From Candidatus Binatia bacterium (lineage in GTDB: Bacteria > Desulfobacterota > Binatia > HRBIN30), in NCBI GenBank assembly GCA_023150935.1, contig JAKLJW010000005.1, forward strand, positions 1-64,000: a DNA stretch of 64,000 nt, written 5' to 3'. Of the stretch, positions 52,650-61,694 are shown in pieces. The notes below the pieces were generated by a model. That model searched no databases, was not told the origin of the DNA, and saw only the letters and a program-made list of their open reading frames with translations. How positions within the stretch are numbered: the stretch's first letter is position 1; every line of letters starts with the position of its first letter. The translations under genes and the position numbers were made by a program.

Positions 52650-53105
52650 ATGGCGAGCGACGACGGAAGGCGGGTTCGCGCCACAAGAAAGCGAATTCTG
52701 ATCGTCGACGACGAGGAAGACATCCGCGCCCTGCTGGCGCGGCTGGTGCGCCGAGAAGGGTACGAGCCGGTGGTGGCCTGCGATGGCGAAGAGGCTCTGC
52801 GAGCGACCGCGGCGACGCGGCCGGACATTATGCTCCTCGACGTCAAGATGCCCGGTCTGGACGGGATCGAAGTGCTGCACGAGGTACGGCGGGCCTGGCC
52901 GGATCTGCCGGTGATCATGATCACCTCGCAAGCCGGCGCCGCCGACGTGCGCGGCGCACTGCTCGCCGGGGCGCGCGATTTCATCAAGAAGCCTTTCGAT
53001 CATGCCGAGGTTCTGGGCGCCCTGCGCAGCATCGTCGCCGCCGGGTCGGAAGGGGCGGGGGCGATCGATGGATGGCGTAACCGGGCCTCGGCCGGGCCGG
53101 CCTGA
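52650..53105 (+). CDS. Single-domain response regulator
   Basis: This 151-residue protein has one receiver domain: RILIVDDEEDIRALLARLVR with acidic pair Asp20-Asp21, phosphoacceptor Asp64 in IMLLDVKMPGLDG, the switch region VIMITSQ and Lys in FIKKPFDHAEVL. No output domain follows; the C-terminal tail is short and Gly/Ala-rich. It probably relays phosphate from the hybrid kinase just upstream to another protein. The start at ATG 52650 is supported by GGAG eight bases ahead. Confidence 0.87.
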   Translation: MASDDGRRVRATRKRILIVDDEEDIRALLARLVRREGYEPVVACDGEEALRATAATRPDIMLLDVKMPGLDGIEVLHEVRRAWPDLPVIMITSQAGAADVRGALLAGARDFIKKPFDHAEVLGALRSIVAAGSEGAGAIDGWRNRASAGPA

Positions 53106-53224
53106 GCGGCGCTCGACTTTGGATCCGGCTGCCTGCCGGGCCGGCAAAGGTCTCTTTCACTCGTGACGTTCTGGTAGTCTCGTATCGAGACGGACAGGGG
53201 TTCCAGCGGCTCCGTGCGGGGTGC

Positions 53225-53257
53225 ACGAGCGTACGCATTCGAGTATGGTACGCTCGT
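53225..53257. promoter_or_regulatory. Perfect 10-bp inverted repeat upstream of ppx/gppA
   Basis: ACGAGCGTAC and GTACGCTCGT flank a 13-base spacer, ending 36 bases before the chosen start of the Ppx/GppA gene. It could be an operator or a leader hairpin; no T-run follows, so a terminator is unlikely. Confidence 0.45.
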
Positions 53258-53292
53258 CATGCGGTGCTTGGGGTCGTGTGGCGAGGCGCGGG

Positions 53293-54885
53293 ATGCGAGT
53301 CGCGGCAATCGATATCGGTAGCAATTCCGTTCACATGATCGTGGCCCAGGTCGAGACCGACGGGCGGTTTCGGGTTCTCGACCGGGCTAAGGACATGGTG
53401 CGCCTCGGCGAGCGGACACTAACCAACGGTCGGCTGTCGGCCGACGCCATGAACGCGGGCATTCGGACTCTGGCCGCCTTCAAGAAGCTCGGGGAGCGAC
53501 ATGGAGTAATGCGCTTCAAGGCGGTGGCCACGAGTGCGGTACGCGAAGCGCGAAACGGCGGCGACTTCGTGCAGCGCGTGCGCGACGAGGTCGGGTTGCG
53601 GGTGAAAGTCATCCCGGGACGCGAAGAGGCCCGCCTGATCTATCTCGGCGTGCGTCACGCCATCGATCTGCGGCCGGAACCGACGTTGATCGTCGATGCG
53701 GGAGGGGGCAGCGTCGAGCTCGTATTCACGGAGGAGGGCCGGGCCGTGGCATTCCACAGCCTGAAGATCGGTGTCACCCGCCTTACGGAGCGCTTCATCC
53801 GCGACGACCCACCCTCGGGCAAGGAATTGGACGAACTTGAAAAGTTCCTGGCCGCGGAACTGGAGCCCGCACTGAGTCGGGCCGCCAAGCGCCCAACGCG
53901 ACGCATTGTGGCAACCTCGGGCACGTTGTTGAATTTGGTGGCAATCGCGGCATCGTTGCGGGGTGAACCACCGGAGGGGCGGCTGCACAACTTCGCGGTC
54001 AGCGCATCCGATATCGGGCGCGCGCGTCGGGCGGTCGTCAAGGCGGATCGCAAGCAACGTCTCGACGTCAAGGGGCTCGAAGCGAAGCGCGTGGACCTCA
54101 TCGTTGCCGGGGCCTGCCTCGCTGACTTCATCTTGCGCCGCATAGATGCACGCGAGATCATCGCGTGCACCTGGGCACTTCGAGAGGGAGTCTTACTGGA
54201 GTTTATCGCCCGGCATCGCCACGGCATCGAGGAGATCCAGCGATTTGCCGACCCGCGCCGCCTCAGTGTCGCCCGGTTTGCGCGTCACCTGGGGGAAATG
54301 GGCGACCATCCCGAGCACGTCGCCCGCCTCGCGTTACAGCTCTACGATCAACTGGAACAGGATCTCGGTCTCGAGCCGGAGTCGCGCGACTGGCTGGAGT
54401 ACGCCGCGCTACTGCACGACATCGGCCACCATATCGGACACAAGGACCATCAGCGGCATTCGTACTATCTGATTACCAATGGGGAGCTGCTGGGTTTTCG
54501 GCGCGATGAGCTGGAGATCATTGCCCTGACAGCGCGCTACCATCGCAAAGGTCCGCCAAAGGATTCCGACGACGGCTATCGAGTGTTGTCGCGAGCCGAC
54601 CGGAACACCGTGCGCGCCTTGAGTGCCATCTTGCGCGTCGCCGACGGTCTCGATCGCAGCCATTATGGGGTCGTCAAGGACGTCGCCGTGCAGCGGCGGG
54701 GAGATAAGCTCACGCTGCTGCTGCGCACCGCGGGGGACGATGCGGCGTTGGAGGTCTGGGAGGCCGAACGCCGTACCGGCTTGCTGGCCGAGGAACTCGG
54801 GGTTGACGTGGCGCTGCAGGTTCAGGATGAATCGTCGCATGGCGAACGTCCTGTCCTCTCCGCGCGGGAAGCCCATCGAGCCTAG
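53293..54885 (+). CDS. ppx: Ppx/GppA exopolyphosphatase with HD domain
   Basis: This 530-residue protein has an ASKHA-fold phosphatase (about 1-300: RVAAIDIGSNSVHMIVAQVE, KAVATSAVREARNGGDF, LIVDAGGGSVELVF, IVATSGTLLNLVAIA). The HD-type C-terminal domain (about 320-480) has YAALLHDIGHHIGHKDHQRH. This layout is that of long Ppx/GppA proteins, which release phosphate from polyphosphate or convert pppGpp to ppGpp. I start at Met 53293, immediately before the phosphatase fold. It leads a group with CYTH-CHAD and SixA genes, which favours a polyphosphate role. Confidence 0.9.
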   Translation: MRVAAIDIGSNSVHMIVAQVETDGRFRVLDRAKDMVRLGERTLTNGRLSADAMNAGIRTLAAFKKLGERHGVMRFKAVATSAVREARNGGDFVQRVRDEVGLRVKVIPGREEARLIYLGVRHAIDLRPEPTLIVDAGGGSVELVFTEEGRAVAFHSLKIGVTRLTERFIRDDPPSGKELDELEKFLAAELEPALSRAAKRPTRRIVATSGTLLNLVAIAASLRGEPPEGRLHNFAVSASDIGRARRAVVKADRKQRLDVKGLEAKRVDLIVAGACLADFILRRIDAREIIACTWALREGVLLEFIARHRHGIEEIQRFADPRRLSVARFARHLGEMGDHPEHVARLALQLYDQLEQDLGLEPESRDWLEYAALLHDIGHHIGHKDHQRHSYYLITNGELLGFRRDELEIIALTARYHRKGPPKDSDDGYRVLSRADRNTVRALSAILRVADGLDRSHYGVVKDVAVQRRGDKLTLLLRTAGDDAALEVWEAERRTGLLAEELGVDVALQVQDESSHGERPVLSAREAHRA

Positions 54886-55001
54886 TGGGGTGTTCCACGC
54901 TTCTCCGGTGCGCCGCCTTCGCAGGTCCTCGGGGCTGGCCGTTCGCGGGCACTCAGCGCGGGCTGACACCCACCACCCAGGATGTGACCAGACGGGCCCC
55001 G

Positions 55002-55101
55002 GGGGAGGGCGAGGTTCCTACCGAACCGTCGTCAGACCGTCGCGGCTCGGCGGGAGCCTCGCCCCCCCAAAGGCATGGCCGATCGGGCCATGGGTCGCGG
55101 G
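55002..55101. repeat. REP-like dispersed stem-loop repeat, copy 2
   Basis: It is 84% identical over 100 bases to 13874-13973, with the same AAGGCATGG and CATGGGT-CGCGGG flank. The right arm CGGCTCGGCGGGAGCCTCGC is conserved; the left arm has several C-to-T and G-to-A changes that weaken the stem. It lies between ppx and the CYTH-CHAD gene. Confidence 0.75.
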
Positions 55102-55157
55102 CGCCAGGGCGCGCTAGGCAGCGACGAAGGGCCCGAGCCGGATCGATCGAGTAACCG

Positions 55158-56816
55158 ATGACCGACGTCGCGATTGCCACCGAGCTGGAAGCCAAGTTGC
55201 TGGTCACCGATCCGGCCGATCTGACCCGCATTGCGCGGCTGGCGCGTATCGGGCCGTACCCCCTGAGTCGTCGGGACATGGTGCGTCTGCACAGTGTCTA
55301 TTTGGATACCTCGAATCACGTGCTTGCCCGTCACGGGGTTGCCCTGCGCCTGCGGCGTTGCGCCGGTCGCTGGGAGGTTACCCTGAAATATGAAGGGCGG
55401 CAGCGAGGGGTCTTGCACGAGCGCACCGAGCTGACGTTGCCGATCGAGCGGGCCCCGCGGCTGCCGTTCCAGCTCACCGATCCCGAGCTGCGACGGCGCC
55501 TCACGGCCCTGGTCGCGGGTCGTGAACTCGAAGCGTCCGTGGTGACGGATATCCGGCGCCGCCGGATCGACGTTCTGGCGGCGGCAGCGCCGGCCGACGC
55601 CGGGGCAATCGCCGAACTGTGTTTGGATCGTGTCCGTGTCGGCGGCGTGCCGCCGCACGACCGGACGCTGGAATACTGCGAGGTCGAGATCGAGGCTACG
55701 GGCGGCAGTCGCCAGGACATCAACGCGATGGCGCGCAGTCTGCGGCGGGTGTTCGAGTTGGCTCCGGCGCACGATTCGAAGCTGGCGCGGGGGTTGCGCC
55801 TGCTCTACGGAGCGGAGGCGCTGCGTCCGGCTGGCGCACCGCTGACGGCCGACGATACCGTCGAGCAGGCTGTGCGCAAGATCGCCGGTCGACTGCTCCA
55901 GCGCTTACGGCGCTGCGATCCGGGCACGCGACTCGGCGAAGATGTAGAGGCGCTGCACGACATGCGGGTCGCAACCCGCCGCCTGCGGGCGCTCGTGCGC
56001 GCACTGGGAGGGGGAGTCCCCACGGCGCTCCGCGGCCGCCTGGAAACCGAACTGCGCTGGTTGGGCCAGACGCTGGGCGGCGCGCGAGATGCCGATGTAC
56101 AGTTAAACAATGTGCGTGGTTTTGCCGCGGGCGCACCGCCCGGACATCGTGGCGGACTGAAAAAGCTGGTCGAGTACCTGGAACGGGAACGTCAGGCCCG
56201 GCGCACGGCGATGCTCGCCGACCTCGATTCCGAGCGTTACACGGCGCTCCTGTTGAGTCTGGAGCAGTTCGCCGACGGGCCGGCGCGATCGCGGGCTGCC
56301 GCGGCCCGCGAACCGATCGCCGCAGCCGGGCGGCGGGCCATCAAACGGGCCTTTCGGCGCCTTCTGAAACGGGGGCAGCGCGTCGAGGCGGCGGCGCCCG
56401 CACCCGAGGATCTGCACGCGCTGCGCATCCGCGCAAAACGCGTCCGCTATCTGCTCGAGTTCATGCGCGAGCTTACCGGCAAGCCGGGCCGCCGCCTGAC
56501 TCGCCAGTTGGTCCGCTTGCAGGATCTCCTTGGAGCTTATCATGATGCGGTGGTGGCCGCCGACTTCGTGCGCCAGTTCGTCGAGGGACCCGGCAAGGAG
56601 GTTCCGCCGTCGACGCTATTGGCACTCGGTGCGCTGGTCGGCAGCGACTTGCGGGTTGCGGAACGCACGCGGGCCGACTTCCAGCGCACCTGGAAGCGGT
56701 TCGCCCGCCCACGGAATCTCGACACGCTGGAGAACTTGCTTGCCGCTCTGGAAACGGCTGCAAGAGCGAAGCCTGTCCGGCAGGGCCAGGCCGGGGAAAC
56801 CGCGGAGGACGCATGA
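55158..56816 (+). CDS. CYTH-CHAD domain protein
   Basis: This 552-residue protein has an N-terminal CYTH domain (about 1-215) opening with the ExExK signature ELEAK (Glu9, Glu11, Lys13) and containing VALRLRRCAGRWEVTLKYEG and YCEVEIEATGG. A CHAD domain (about 225-530) follows: HDMRVATRRLRALVRALGGG, LGGARDADVQLNNV, LHALRIRAKRVRYLLEFMRE. CYTH enzymes are triphosphate tunnel metalloenzymes and CHAD domains bind polyphosphate. Its place between Ppx and SixA supports a polyphosphate-binding or triphosphatase role. Confidence 0.92.
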   Translation: MTDVAIATELEAKLLVTDPADLTRIARLARIGPYPLSRRDMVRLHSVYLDTSNHVLARHGVALRLRRCAGRWEVTLKYEGRQRGVLHERTELTLPIERAPRLPFQLTDPELRRRLTALVAGRELEASVVTDIRRRRIDVLAAAAPADAGAIAELCLDRVRVGGVPPHDRTLEYCEVEIEATGGSRQDINAMARSLRRVFELAPAHDSKLARGLRLLYGAEALRPAGAPLTADDTVEQAVRKIAGRLLQRLRRCDPGTRLGEDVEALHDMRVATRRLRALVRALGGGVPTALRGRLETELRWLGQTLGGARDADVQLNNVRGFAAGAPPGHRGGLKKLVEYLERERQARRTAMLADLDSERYTALLLSLEQFADGPARSRAAAAREPIAAAGRRAIKRAFRRLLKRGQRVEAAAPAPEDLHALRIRAKRVRYLLEFMRELTGKPGRRLTRQLVRLQDLLGAYHDAVVAADFVRQFVEGPGKEVPPSTLLALGALVGSDLRVAERTRADFQRTWKRFARPRNLDTLENLLAALETAARAKPVRQGQAGETAEDA

Positions 56817-57319
56817 AGACGACGCTGTATCTCGTCAGGCACGGTATCGCCGAACCTCCGCAAGGGAGCGCGCCTGACGCCGATCGGAGGCTCACGCCGG
56901 TTGGCCGTCGGCGCCTGCGTCGGGCGGCGACCGGCCTGGCGCGCCTCGGCCTGCAACCGGCGGCAATCCTTACGAGCCCGCTGCTTCGAGCCCGGGAAAC
57001 GGCAGCGATTCTGGCGGCGGCCCTGACGCCGGGAGGAGAGGTGGAGGTGTTCGCCCGCCTCGAAGGCGGACATGTTCCAGCGGATGTCGTAGCTGGTTTG
57101 CACCGGCACCGGGCGGCCGGGTCGCTCATGCTCGTGGGACATCAGCCGGACCTCGGCCGGCTGGCTTCGTATCTCCTCGCCGGCAACCCCGGGGTCGTCG
57201 ACCTGCCGTTCAAGAAGGGGGCGGTGGCCGCCGTCGAGGTTTCGGGTTTGCCTCCACAAGGGTCAGGCCTGTTACGCTGGTTCCTGACTCCCGGTCAACT
57301 GCGGGCCATCGCTCGCTGA
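56813..57319 (+). CDS. sixA: SixA-type phosphohistidine phosphatase
   Basis: This 168-residue histidine-phosphatase-superfamily protein has the RHG motif at residues 9-11 (LYLVRHGIAEP). LTPVGRRRLRRAATGLARLG, ILTSPLLRARETAAIL and the second catalytic His in LMLVGHQPDLGRLASYL complete the SixA pattern. SixA removes phosphate from His residues of phosphorelay proteins. In many bacteria this gene sits beside CYTH-CHAD genes, as here: its ATG overlaps the CYTH-CHAD stop by 4 bases. The C-terminus faces the TolC gene. Confidence 0.9.
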   Translation: MKTTLYLVRHGIAEPPQGSAPDADRRLTPVGRRRLRRAATGLARLGLQPAAILTSPLLRARETAAILAAALTPGGEVEVFARLEGGHVPADVVAGLHRHRAAGSLMLVGHQPDLGRLASYLLAGNPGVVDLPFKKGAVAAVEVSGLPPQGSGLLRWFLTPGQLRAIAR

Positions 57320-57343
57320 GCGGCGGGCGACGGCGGCCGCCGG

Positions 57344-58723
57344 TCAGTATTCCAGTCCGGCGAGTTCGCGTCCGACTGCCTTGCTGAGTTGACCGACGGC
57401 GACGTTGAAGTCGTAAACGGCGCGCAGGTAATCCGAACTGGCTTCCGTGTACACACCGATGGCCTTGAAAAGCTCTTCCGCCTCGCCGATTCCGAGATCG
57501 AAATTGGCAACGGTGAGCAGGAGCAGGCCGCGACCTGCCTTGCGGCCGTCCTCGGCAACGCGCACCGAGTCGCGCGCCTGGACAAGGCCGGCGTAGGCTT
57601 TGTGCACTTCGAGGGCGAGGCCGGTCGCGGCTTCGCGGCGGGCGGCTTCCAGACGCTGGAGCTCGGCTCTGGCCCCGTCGATCTTGGCGCTCGTCATGAA
57701 GACGTTGAGATCCCACTGCAGACCGACGATCCAGATGGGCGCAATGAAGTTGAACGGGTCGTAGGCGAACGGGTTGGTCTGCTCCGTGCGATTGCCGGCC
57801 CAGGCGTACTGAAAACCGGTGGTGACGAACACGTTCGGATAGTACCCGGCTACCTCCAGATCGAGTCTTGCCACCTGCGCGGCGATGCCCGTTTGCAGTG
57901 CCCGGGTCTCGGGGCGCCGACTCGGGCCCTCGGCGATGTAGTTGTCGAGCGGTTCGATAGTCGCGTCGATGGGCTTGAGTTTACGATCGGCAATCTCGAA
58001 GTCGACCGCACTATCCAGTCCGATGGCTCGGGCGAGCGCGCTGCGCGTGAGCGGGAGAGAGGCGTCGATCTCGATGACCCCTCTGGCGAATCGGGCGCGG
58101 CCGGCCTGGAGTTTGAGCAGGTCAATTTCGGTTACGGCGCTGGAGCCTTCGTCGAGCCGCCGCTTGGTTTTCGACAGCGCCTGGTCGAGAGTATCGAGGT
58201 TGTCGTGCAGGACATCGGCAAGCTGGCGGCCGAGGATGAGACCGTAATAGAGCTGTTTGACGCTCAGGATGACGTCGGCGCGCTTGCTGTCGCCGCGTGC
58301 CTGCTCCGCTTGCACGCCCTCCTGGGCGGCCCGCAGGGCAGCGTCGAGTTTGCCGAACGTATAGACCGGGATGTTGACCTCGACATCGATCCGGGTGAAC
58401 GGTCCCAGGCCCTGAAAGACGTCGTTCTTGTCGTTCGGCGAGTAGAGAACGCTGCCCTTGGCTTCGTTGACGAGACCGAGGAGCTGAACGTATTCGGCCG
58501 TTCCCCAGCGTCGTGCCCTGGCCTCTTCCAGCTTGGCGCGGGCCGCGCTCAGGTCCGCGGCGACGGCGCCGAGGTCCGGGCTGCCCGCAAGCGCAGCGCG
58601 AATACATGCGGCCAGGTCGTAGGGCGAGCCGGCCGCGTTTCCCCGCGCCGCGGTAATCGGGCCGAGCACAAAGCCGACGACAACGGCGCAGGCTATTATC
58701 CAGGACTTGCTTCGTATCCTCAC
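57344..58723 (-). CDS. TolC-family outer-membrane protein
   Basis: This 459-residue protein has a signal peptide (about 1-28) and two long helical repeats with an OEP pattern: LAACIRAALAGSPDLGAVAA, AARAKLEEARARRWGTAEYV, VNIPVYTFGKLDAALRAAQE, EVAGYYPNVFVTTGFQYAWA, ARAELQRLEAARREAATGLA and LEVHKAYAGLVQARDSVRVA. It should form a trimeric channel across the outer membrane. I start at GTG 58723 for the signal peptide. It diverges from the ABC/MlaC-like cassette across 146 bases, suggesting a joint function, and faces sixA with a 24-base gap. Confidence 0.85.
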   Translation of the reverse strand: MRIRSKSWIIACAVVVGFVLGPITAARGNAAGSPYDLAACIRAALAGSPDLGAVAADLSAARAKLEEARARRWGTAEYVQLLGLVNEAKGSVLYSPNDKNDVFQGLGPFTRIDVEVNIPVYTFGKLDAALRAAQEGVQAEQARGDSKRADVILSVKQLYYGLILGRQLADVLHDNLDTLDQALSKTKRRLDEGSSAVTEIDLLKLQAGRARFARGVIEIDASLPLTRSALARAIGLDSAVDFEIADRKLKPIDATIEPLDNYIAEGPSRRPETRALQTGIAAQVARLDLEVAGYYPNVFVTTGFQYAWAGNRTEQTNPFAYDPFNFIAPIWIVGLQWDLNVFMTSAKIDGARAELQRLEAARREAATGLALEVHKAYAGLVQARDSVRVAEDGRKAGRGLLLLTVANFDLGIGEAEELFKAIGVYTEASSDYLRAVYDFNVAVGQLSKAVGRELAGLEY

Positions 58724-58869
58724 GATCCCTGTCCCACTCCGATCGACCTGCGGGCCCGCGGTCGGCCCGGGTCGGCGCCCCATCCTACGCCGCCGCGGCT
58801 CTTTATTAAGCCAGGCGGATCTGCTTGAACAGCACCGTTTACAGGTACTCTGGCCCTCCTCGAGCACGC

Positions 58870-59880
58870 ATGTCTACTGCGACGAGCGCAGTTTCACCTT
58901 CGCCCCCACGACCGCCCTCGATACTACATCCGGGGGCGGGGCGCACGCCCGTAGCCGCGCTTCGGCTCGAAATGCTGTGCAAGCGCTACGAGCACGTGGA
59001 AGCGGTCGCCGGCCTGAGTTTCGAGATCGGGCAGGGCGAGGTGTTCGGCTTGCTGGGCCCCAACGGCGCCGGGAAGACGTCGACCATTTCCATGGTCGCG
59101 ACTCGCCTGCGGCCGACCTCCGGGGACGCTTTCGTGTTTGGTCGCAGCATCCTCCGTGACGTCGCCGCGGTCCGACAGACGATCGGCGTCGTCCCCCAGG
59201 ACATTGCCCTGTATCCGCGTCTGACGGCGGCGGAAAACGTGCGCTTTTTCGGCCGCATGTACGGCGTCCCGAAAGCGGAACTGGAGCGTCGCCTCGATGA
59301 GCTGCTGGAGGAGGTGGGTCTGGACGCGCGGCGCAACGACCCGGTGGCCACGTTCTCGGGCGGCATGAAACGGCGCCTCAACCTGGCCGTCAGCCTGGTG
59401 CACCGGCCGCAATTGGTCCTGCTGGACGAGCCGACGGTGGGGGTGGATCCGCACTCGCGGGAGAACATTTTTTCGATCGTCCGCAACTTGCGCGAGAGCG
59501 GAACGGCGATTCTCTATACCACTCACTACATGGAAGAAGCGGAGCTGCTGTGCGACCGCATCGGGATCATGGACGAGGGCAAGATCATTACCATGGGAGG
59601 CCTCGACGAACTGCTGGCGGCAGCCGGTTGTACGGAGATCGTGGAGGTCCGCGGGATACCGCCGGGTGGAGACATGACCCGCTGGCAGCGCCTGCCGGGT
59701 GTCTGCAAGGCGGAGACCACAGAGAGCGGTGTTCGTCTGTTCGTTACGAGCGCCACACCGGTGCTCGCGCCGTTAAGCCAGGTCATGAGCCGCCTGCCGG
59801 GCGAACCCTCGGTGCAGATCGCGCCGATGAGCCTGCAGACCTTGTTCCTGCAACTTACGGGCAAGGAGCTTCGCGACTGA
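58870..59880 (+). CDS. ABC transporter ATP-binding protein (ABC-2 type exporter)
   Basis: A 336-residue ATPase: Walker A GPNGAGKT (63-70), Q-loop VVPQDIALYPRLTAAENVRF, signature FSGGMKRRLNLAVSLVH, Walker B QLVLLDEPTVGVDP and the switch His in YTTHYMEEAELL. It matches the DrrA/NatA-type ATPases that work with ABC-2 permeases. A variable Pro-rich N-terminal tail of about 30 residues precedes it, and a C-terminal extension follows the core. It begins the cassette with the MlaC-like and permease genes; the next start is two bases after its stop. Confidence 0.9.
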   Translation: MSTATSAVSPSPPRPPSILHPGAGRTPVAALRLEMLCKRYEHVEAVAGLSFEIGQGEVFGLLGPNGAGKTSTISMVATRLRPTSGDAFVFGRSILRDVAAVRQTIGVVPQDIALYPRLTAAENVRFFGRMYGVPKAELERRLDELLEEVGLDARRNDPVATFSGGMKRRLNLAVSLVHRPQLVLLDEPTVGVDPHSRENIFSIVRNLRESGTAILYTTHYMEEAELLCDRIGIMDEGKIITMGGLDELLAAAGCTEIVEVRGIPPGGDMTRWQRLPGVCKAETTESGVRLFVTSATPVLAPLSQVMSRLPGEPSVQIAPMSLQTLFLQLTGKELRD

Positions 59881-59882
59881 CC

Positions 59883-60497
59883 GTGCGGCGCCGCGATCCC
59901 ATTGTCGCAGCCGCGGCTGCTGCGTTTCTCTGCCTGATCGCGTCGCCGATCGCGGCCGCTCCGTCGCCTTTGGAGTACACGCGATCCATCCTCGAGCAGA
60001 CCCGCCTTATCGTCGATGGTCAGCAACCCCACAACGCCAAGCTAACCGCATTGTCCGACTTGCTGAAGAAGTTCCTCGACACGGACACCATGGGCCGCGC
60101 CGCGCTCGGAAACAACTGGGACAAGTTCAAGCCCGATCAACAGCAGGAGTTTCTGAGCCTCTTTCGGGAGTTGTTCCAGCGCACCTATGTTCAGAAGCTG
60201 CTGCTGTTCGAACGCCCCGACTTCGAGTACGTCGGGGAAAAGATCGACAAGAACACGGCCCAGGCCGATACGAAGATCGTTACCCCACGGGACGAGTTCG
60301 CCGTGGTCTATCGGCTACGCCGTGACGGCGAACGCTGGCTGGCCACCGACATTCAGATCGAGGACCTCAGCTTGACGACGAATTTCCGCCGACAGCTCGA
60401 TCGCATGCTCGCGAAATCGACGCCGGAGGAGGTTCTCAGCCGGATGCGGCGCAAGTACGGCCCCGGTGGCAAGGGTGCGGAGGATGAGGAGCTGTGA
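59883..60497 (+). CDS. MlaC/Ttg2D-like periplasmic protein
   Basis: This 204-residue protein has a signal peptide (VRRRDPIVAAAAAAFLCLIA, cut near AAA/PSPLE) and an MlaC-type body: FLDTDTMGRAALGNNWDKFK, QQQEFLSLFRELFQRTYVQK, LRRDGERWLATDIQIEDLSL and TTNFRRQLDRMLAKSTPEEV. MlaC ferries phospholipid between membranes in the Mla system. Here it sits between an ABC ATPase and an ABC-2 permease rather than MlaE/MlaD. The start is GTG 59883, two bases after the ATPase stop; its own stop overlaps the permease start (GTGA). Confidence 0.85.
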   Translation: MRRRDPIVAAAAAAFLCLIASPIAAAPSPLEYTRSILEQTRLIVDGQQPHNAKLTALSDLLKKFLDTDTMGRAALGNNWDKFKPDQQQEFLSLFRELFQRTYVQKLLLFERPDFEYVGEKIDKNTAQADTKIVTPRDEFAVVYRLRRDGERWLATDIQIEDLSLTTNFRRQLDRMLAKSTPEEVLSRMRRKYGPGGKGAEDEEL

Positions 60498-61588
60498 AGC
60501 TGCTGCGCATCATGCTGAAGGATTTGCGGCTGATTTCGCGCGACTACTCGGCCTTCGTCTCGATCCTGATTGTGCCGCTGGTCATTATCTTCGTCATCGC
60601 CGAGACCCAGTCGGGCGAGGGTACGGAGAGCATCGTCTTCCCGATCGTCAATGAGGACCAGGGCCCGGTGGCCAATGCCCTCATCAAGGTCTTCAAACAA
60701 CATCTTAAGGTAATCGAAGTCGACCGCTCTGCGGCCGAGCGCCTTGTCGCGATCGAAAACACCGCGCCCGCCATGCTCGTGCTGCCGGGCGGCATGAGCA
60801 AACGTTACCTGACGGAGAAGCCGAGCACCGTAGAGCTGCTGACCGACCCGGCGCAGTGGGAAGCACTGCAGGCGATCCGCGTGATCTTCCTGCTGGCGGA
60901 TCGCGAGGCCGCCTCGCTCGGCGACCCGTTCAGCGAGGAACTGCTCGAGCTCAAGGAGCGCAACCTCACCGGCAAGAGGCTCAAATTCAGCTCGCTCGAA
61001 CAGAACATTCCCGGGTTCAGCGTCATGTTCGTGCTGCTCAGTCTGATCTTCAGCGTCGCGTTCGGGCTGCGCGAGGAGGAGGCCTGGGGGACCAGTGCCC
61101 GCTTGTCGATCGCACCGGTAACTCAGGAGACCGTGCTCGGCGGGAAGCTGCTGGCCCGCATGGTTGTCGGCACCGGGCAGTTGCTCATCCTGCTCGTCTT
61201 TGGGCATTTCGCGTACGGGCTGTCGCTGGGAAGCTCGCCGGCGACGCTCGTTCTGGCCGCAACGTGCATCGTTTTCTCGATGGCCTGCTTCAGCGTTATT
61301 GTCGCGGCTCTGGCGCGGACCCGCGAGCAGATCATCCCGATCGGCCTTTCGGCCGTCTTTATCCTTGCCGCGCTCGGCGGTCTCTGGTGGCCCTTCTTCG
61401 AGCAACCGAAGTGGATGCAGGCGATCGGTCAGGGGGTCATGACGAGTTGGTCGATGTTCGCGATTCAAGACGTCATGTTGCGCGACCGAACGCTCGTGCA
61501 GATCGCGCCGAAACTCGCCTTCCTGATCGGCTACGGGCTGATCTCTTTTGCCATCGGCAGCCGTTTCTTCCGCTACGCGGACAAGTGA
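60494..61588 (+). CDS. ABC-2 type permease
   Basis: This 364-residue membrane protein has one N-terminal helix (about 21-38: [17 protein letters not shown]), a large periplasmic domain (about 40-175, [20 protein letters not shown]) and five or six helices in the C-terminal half ([58 protein letters not shown]). This is the layout of ABC2_membrane_3/DrrB-YhiH-type exporters. It starts with GTG inside the MlaC-like gene's stop and so is translated as part of the same operon. The substrate is probably a lipid or hydrophobic molecule, inferred from the MlaC-like partner. Confidence 0.87.
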   Translation: MKLLRIMLKDLRLISRDYSAFVSILIVPLVIIFVIAETQSGEGTESIVFPIVNEDQGPVANALIKVFKQHLKVIEVDRSAAERLVAIENTAPAMLVLPGGMSKRYLTEKPSTVELLTDPAQWEALQAIRVIFLLADREAASLGDPFSEELLELKERNLTGKRLKFSSLEQNIPGFSVMFVLLSLIFSVAFGLREEEAWGTSARLSIAPVTQETVLGGKLLARMVVGTGQLLILLVFGHFAYGLSLGSSPATLVLAATCIVFSMACFSVIVAALARTREQIIPIGLSAVFILAALGGLWWPFFEQPKWMQAIGQGVMTSWSMFAIQDVMLRDRTLVQIAPKLAFLIGYGLISFAIGSRFFRYADK

Positions 61589-61694
61589 CCCGCGGTTGCA
61601 TGAAGGTGGCGAAACTGGCAGCTTCTCGGCAGCGCGCCGTTGGCCGCTGCTCAGCCGCCGCGTCGCAATCACGCATTACGGAGGAACGATCGCT

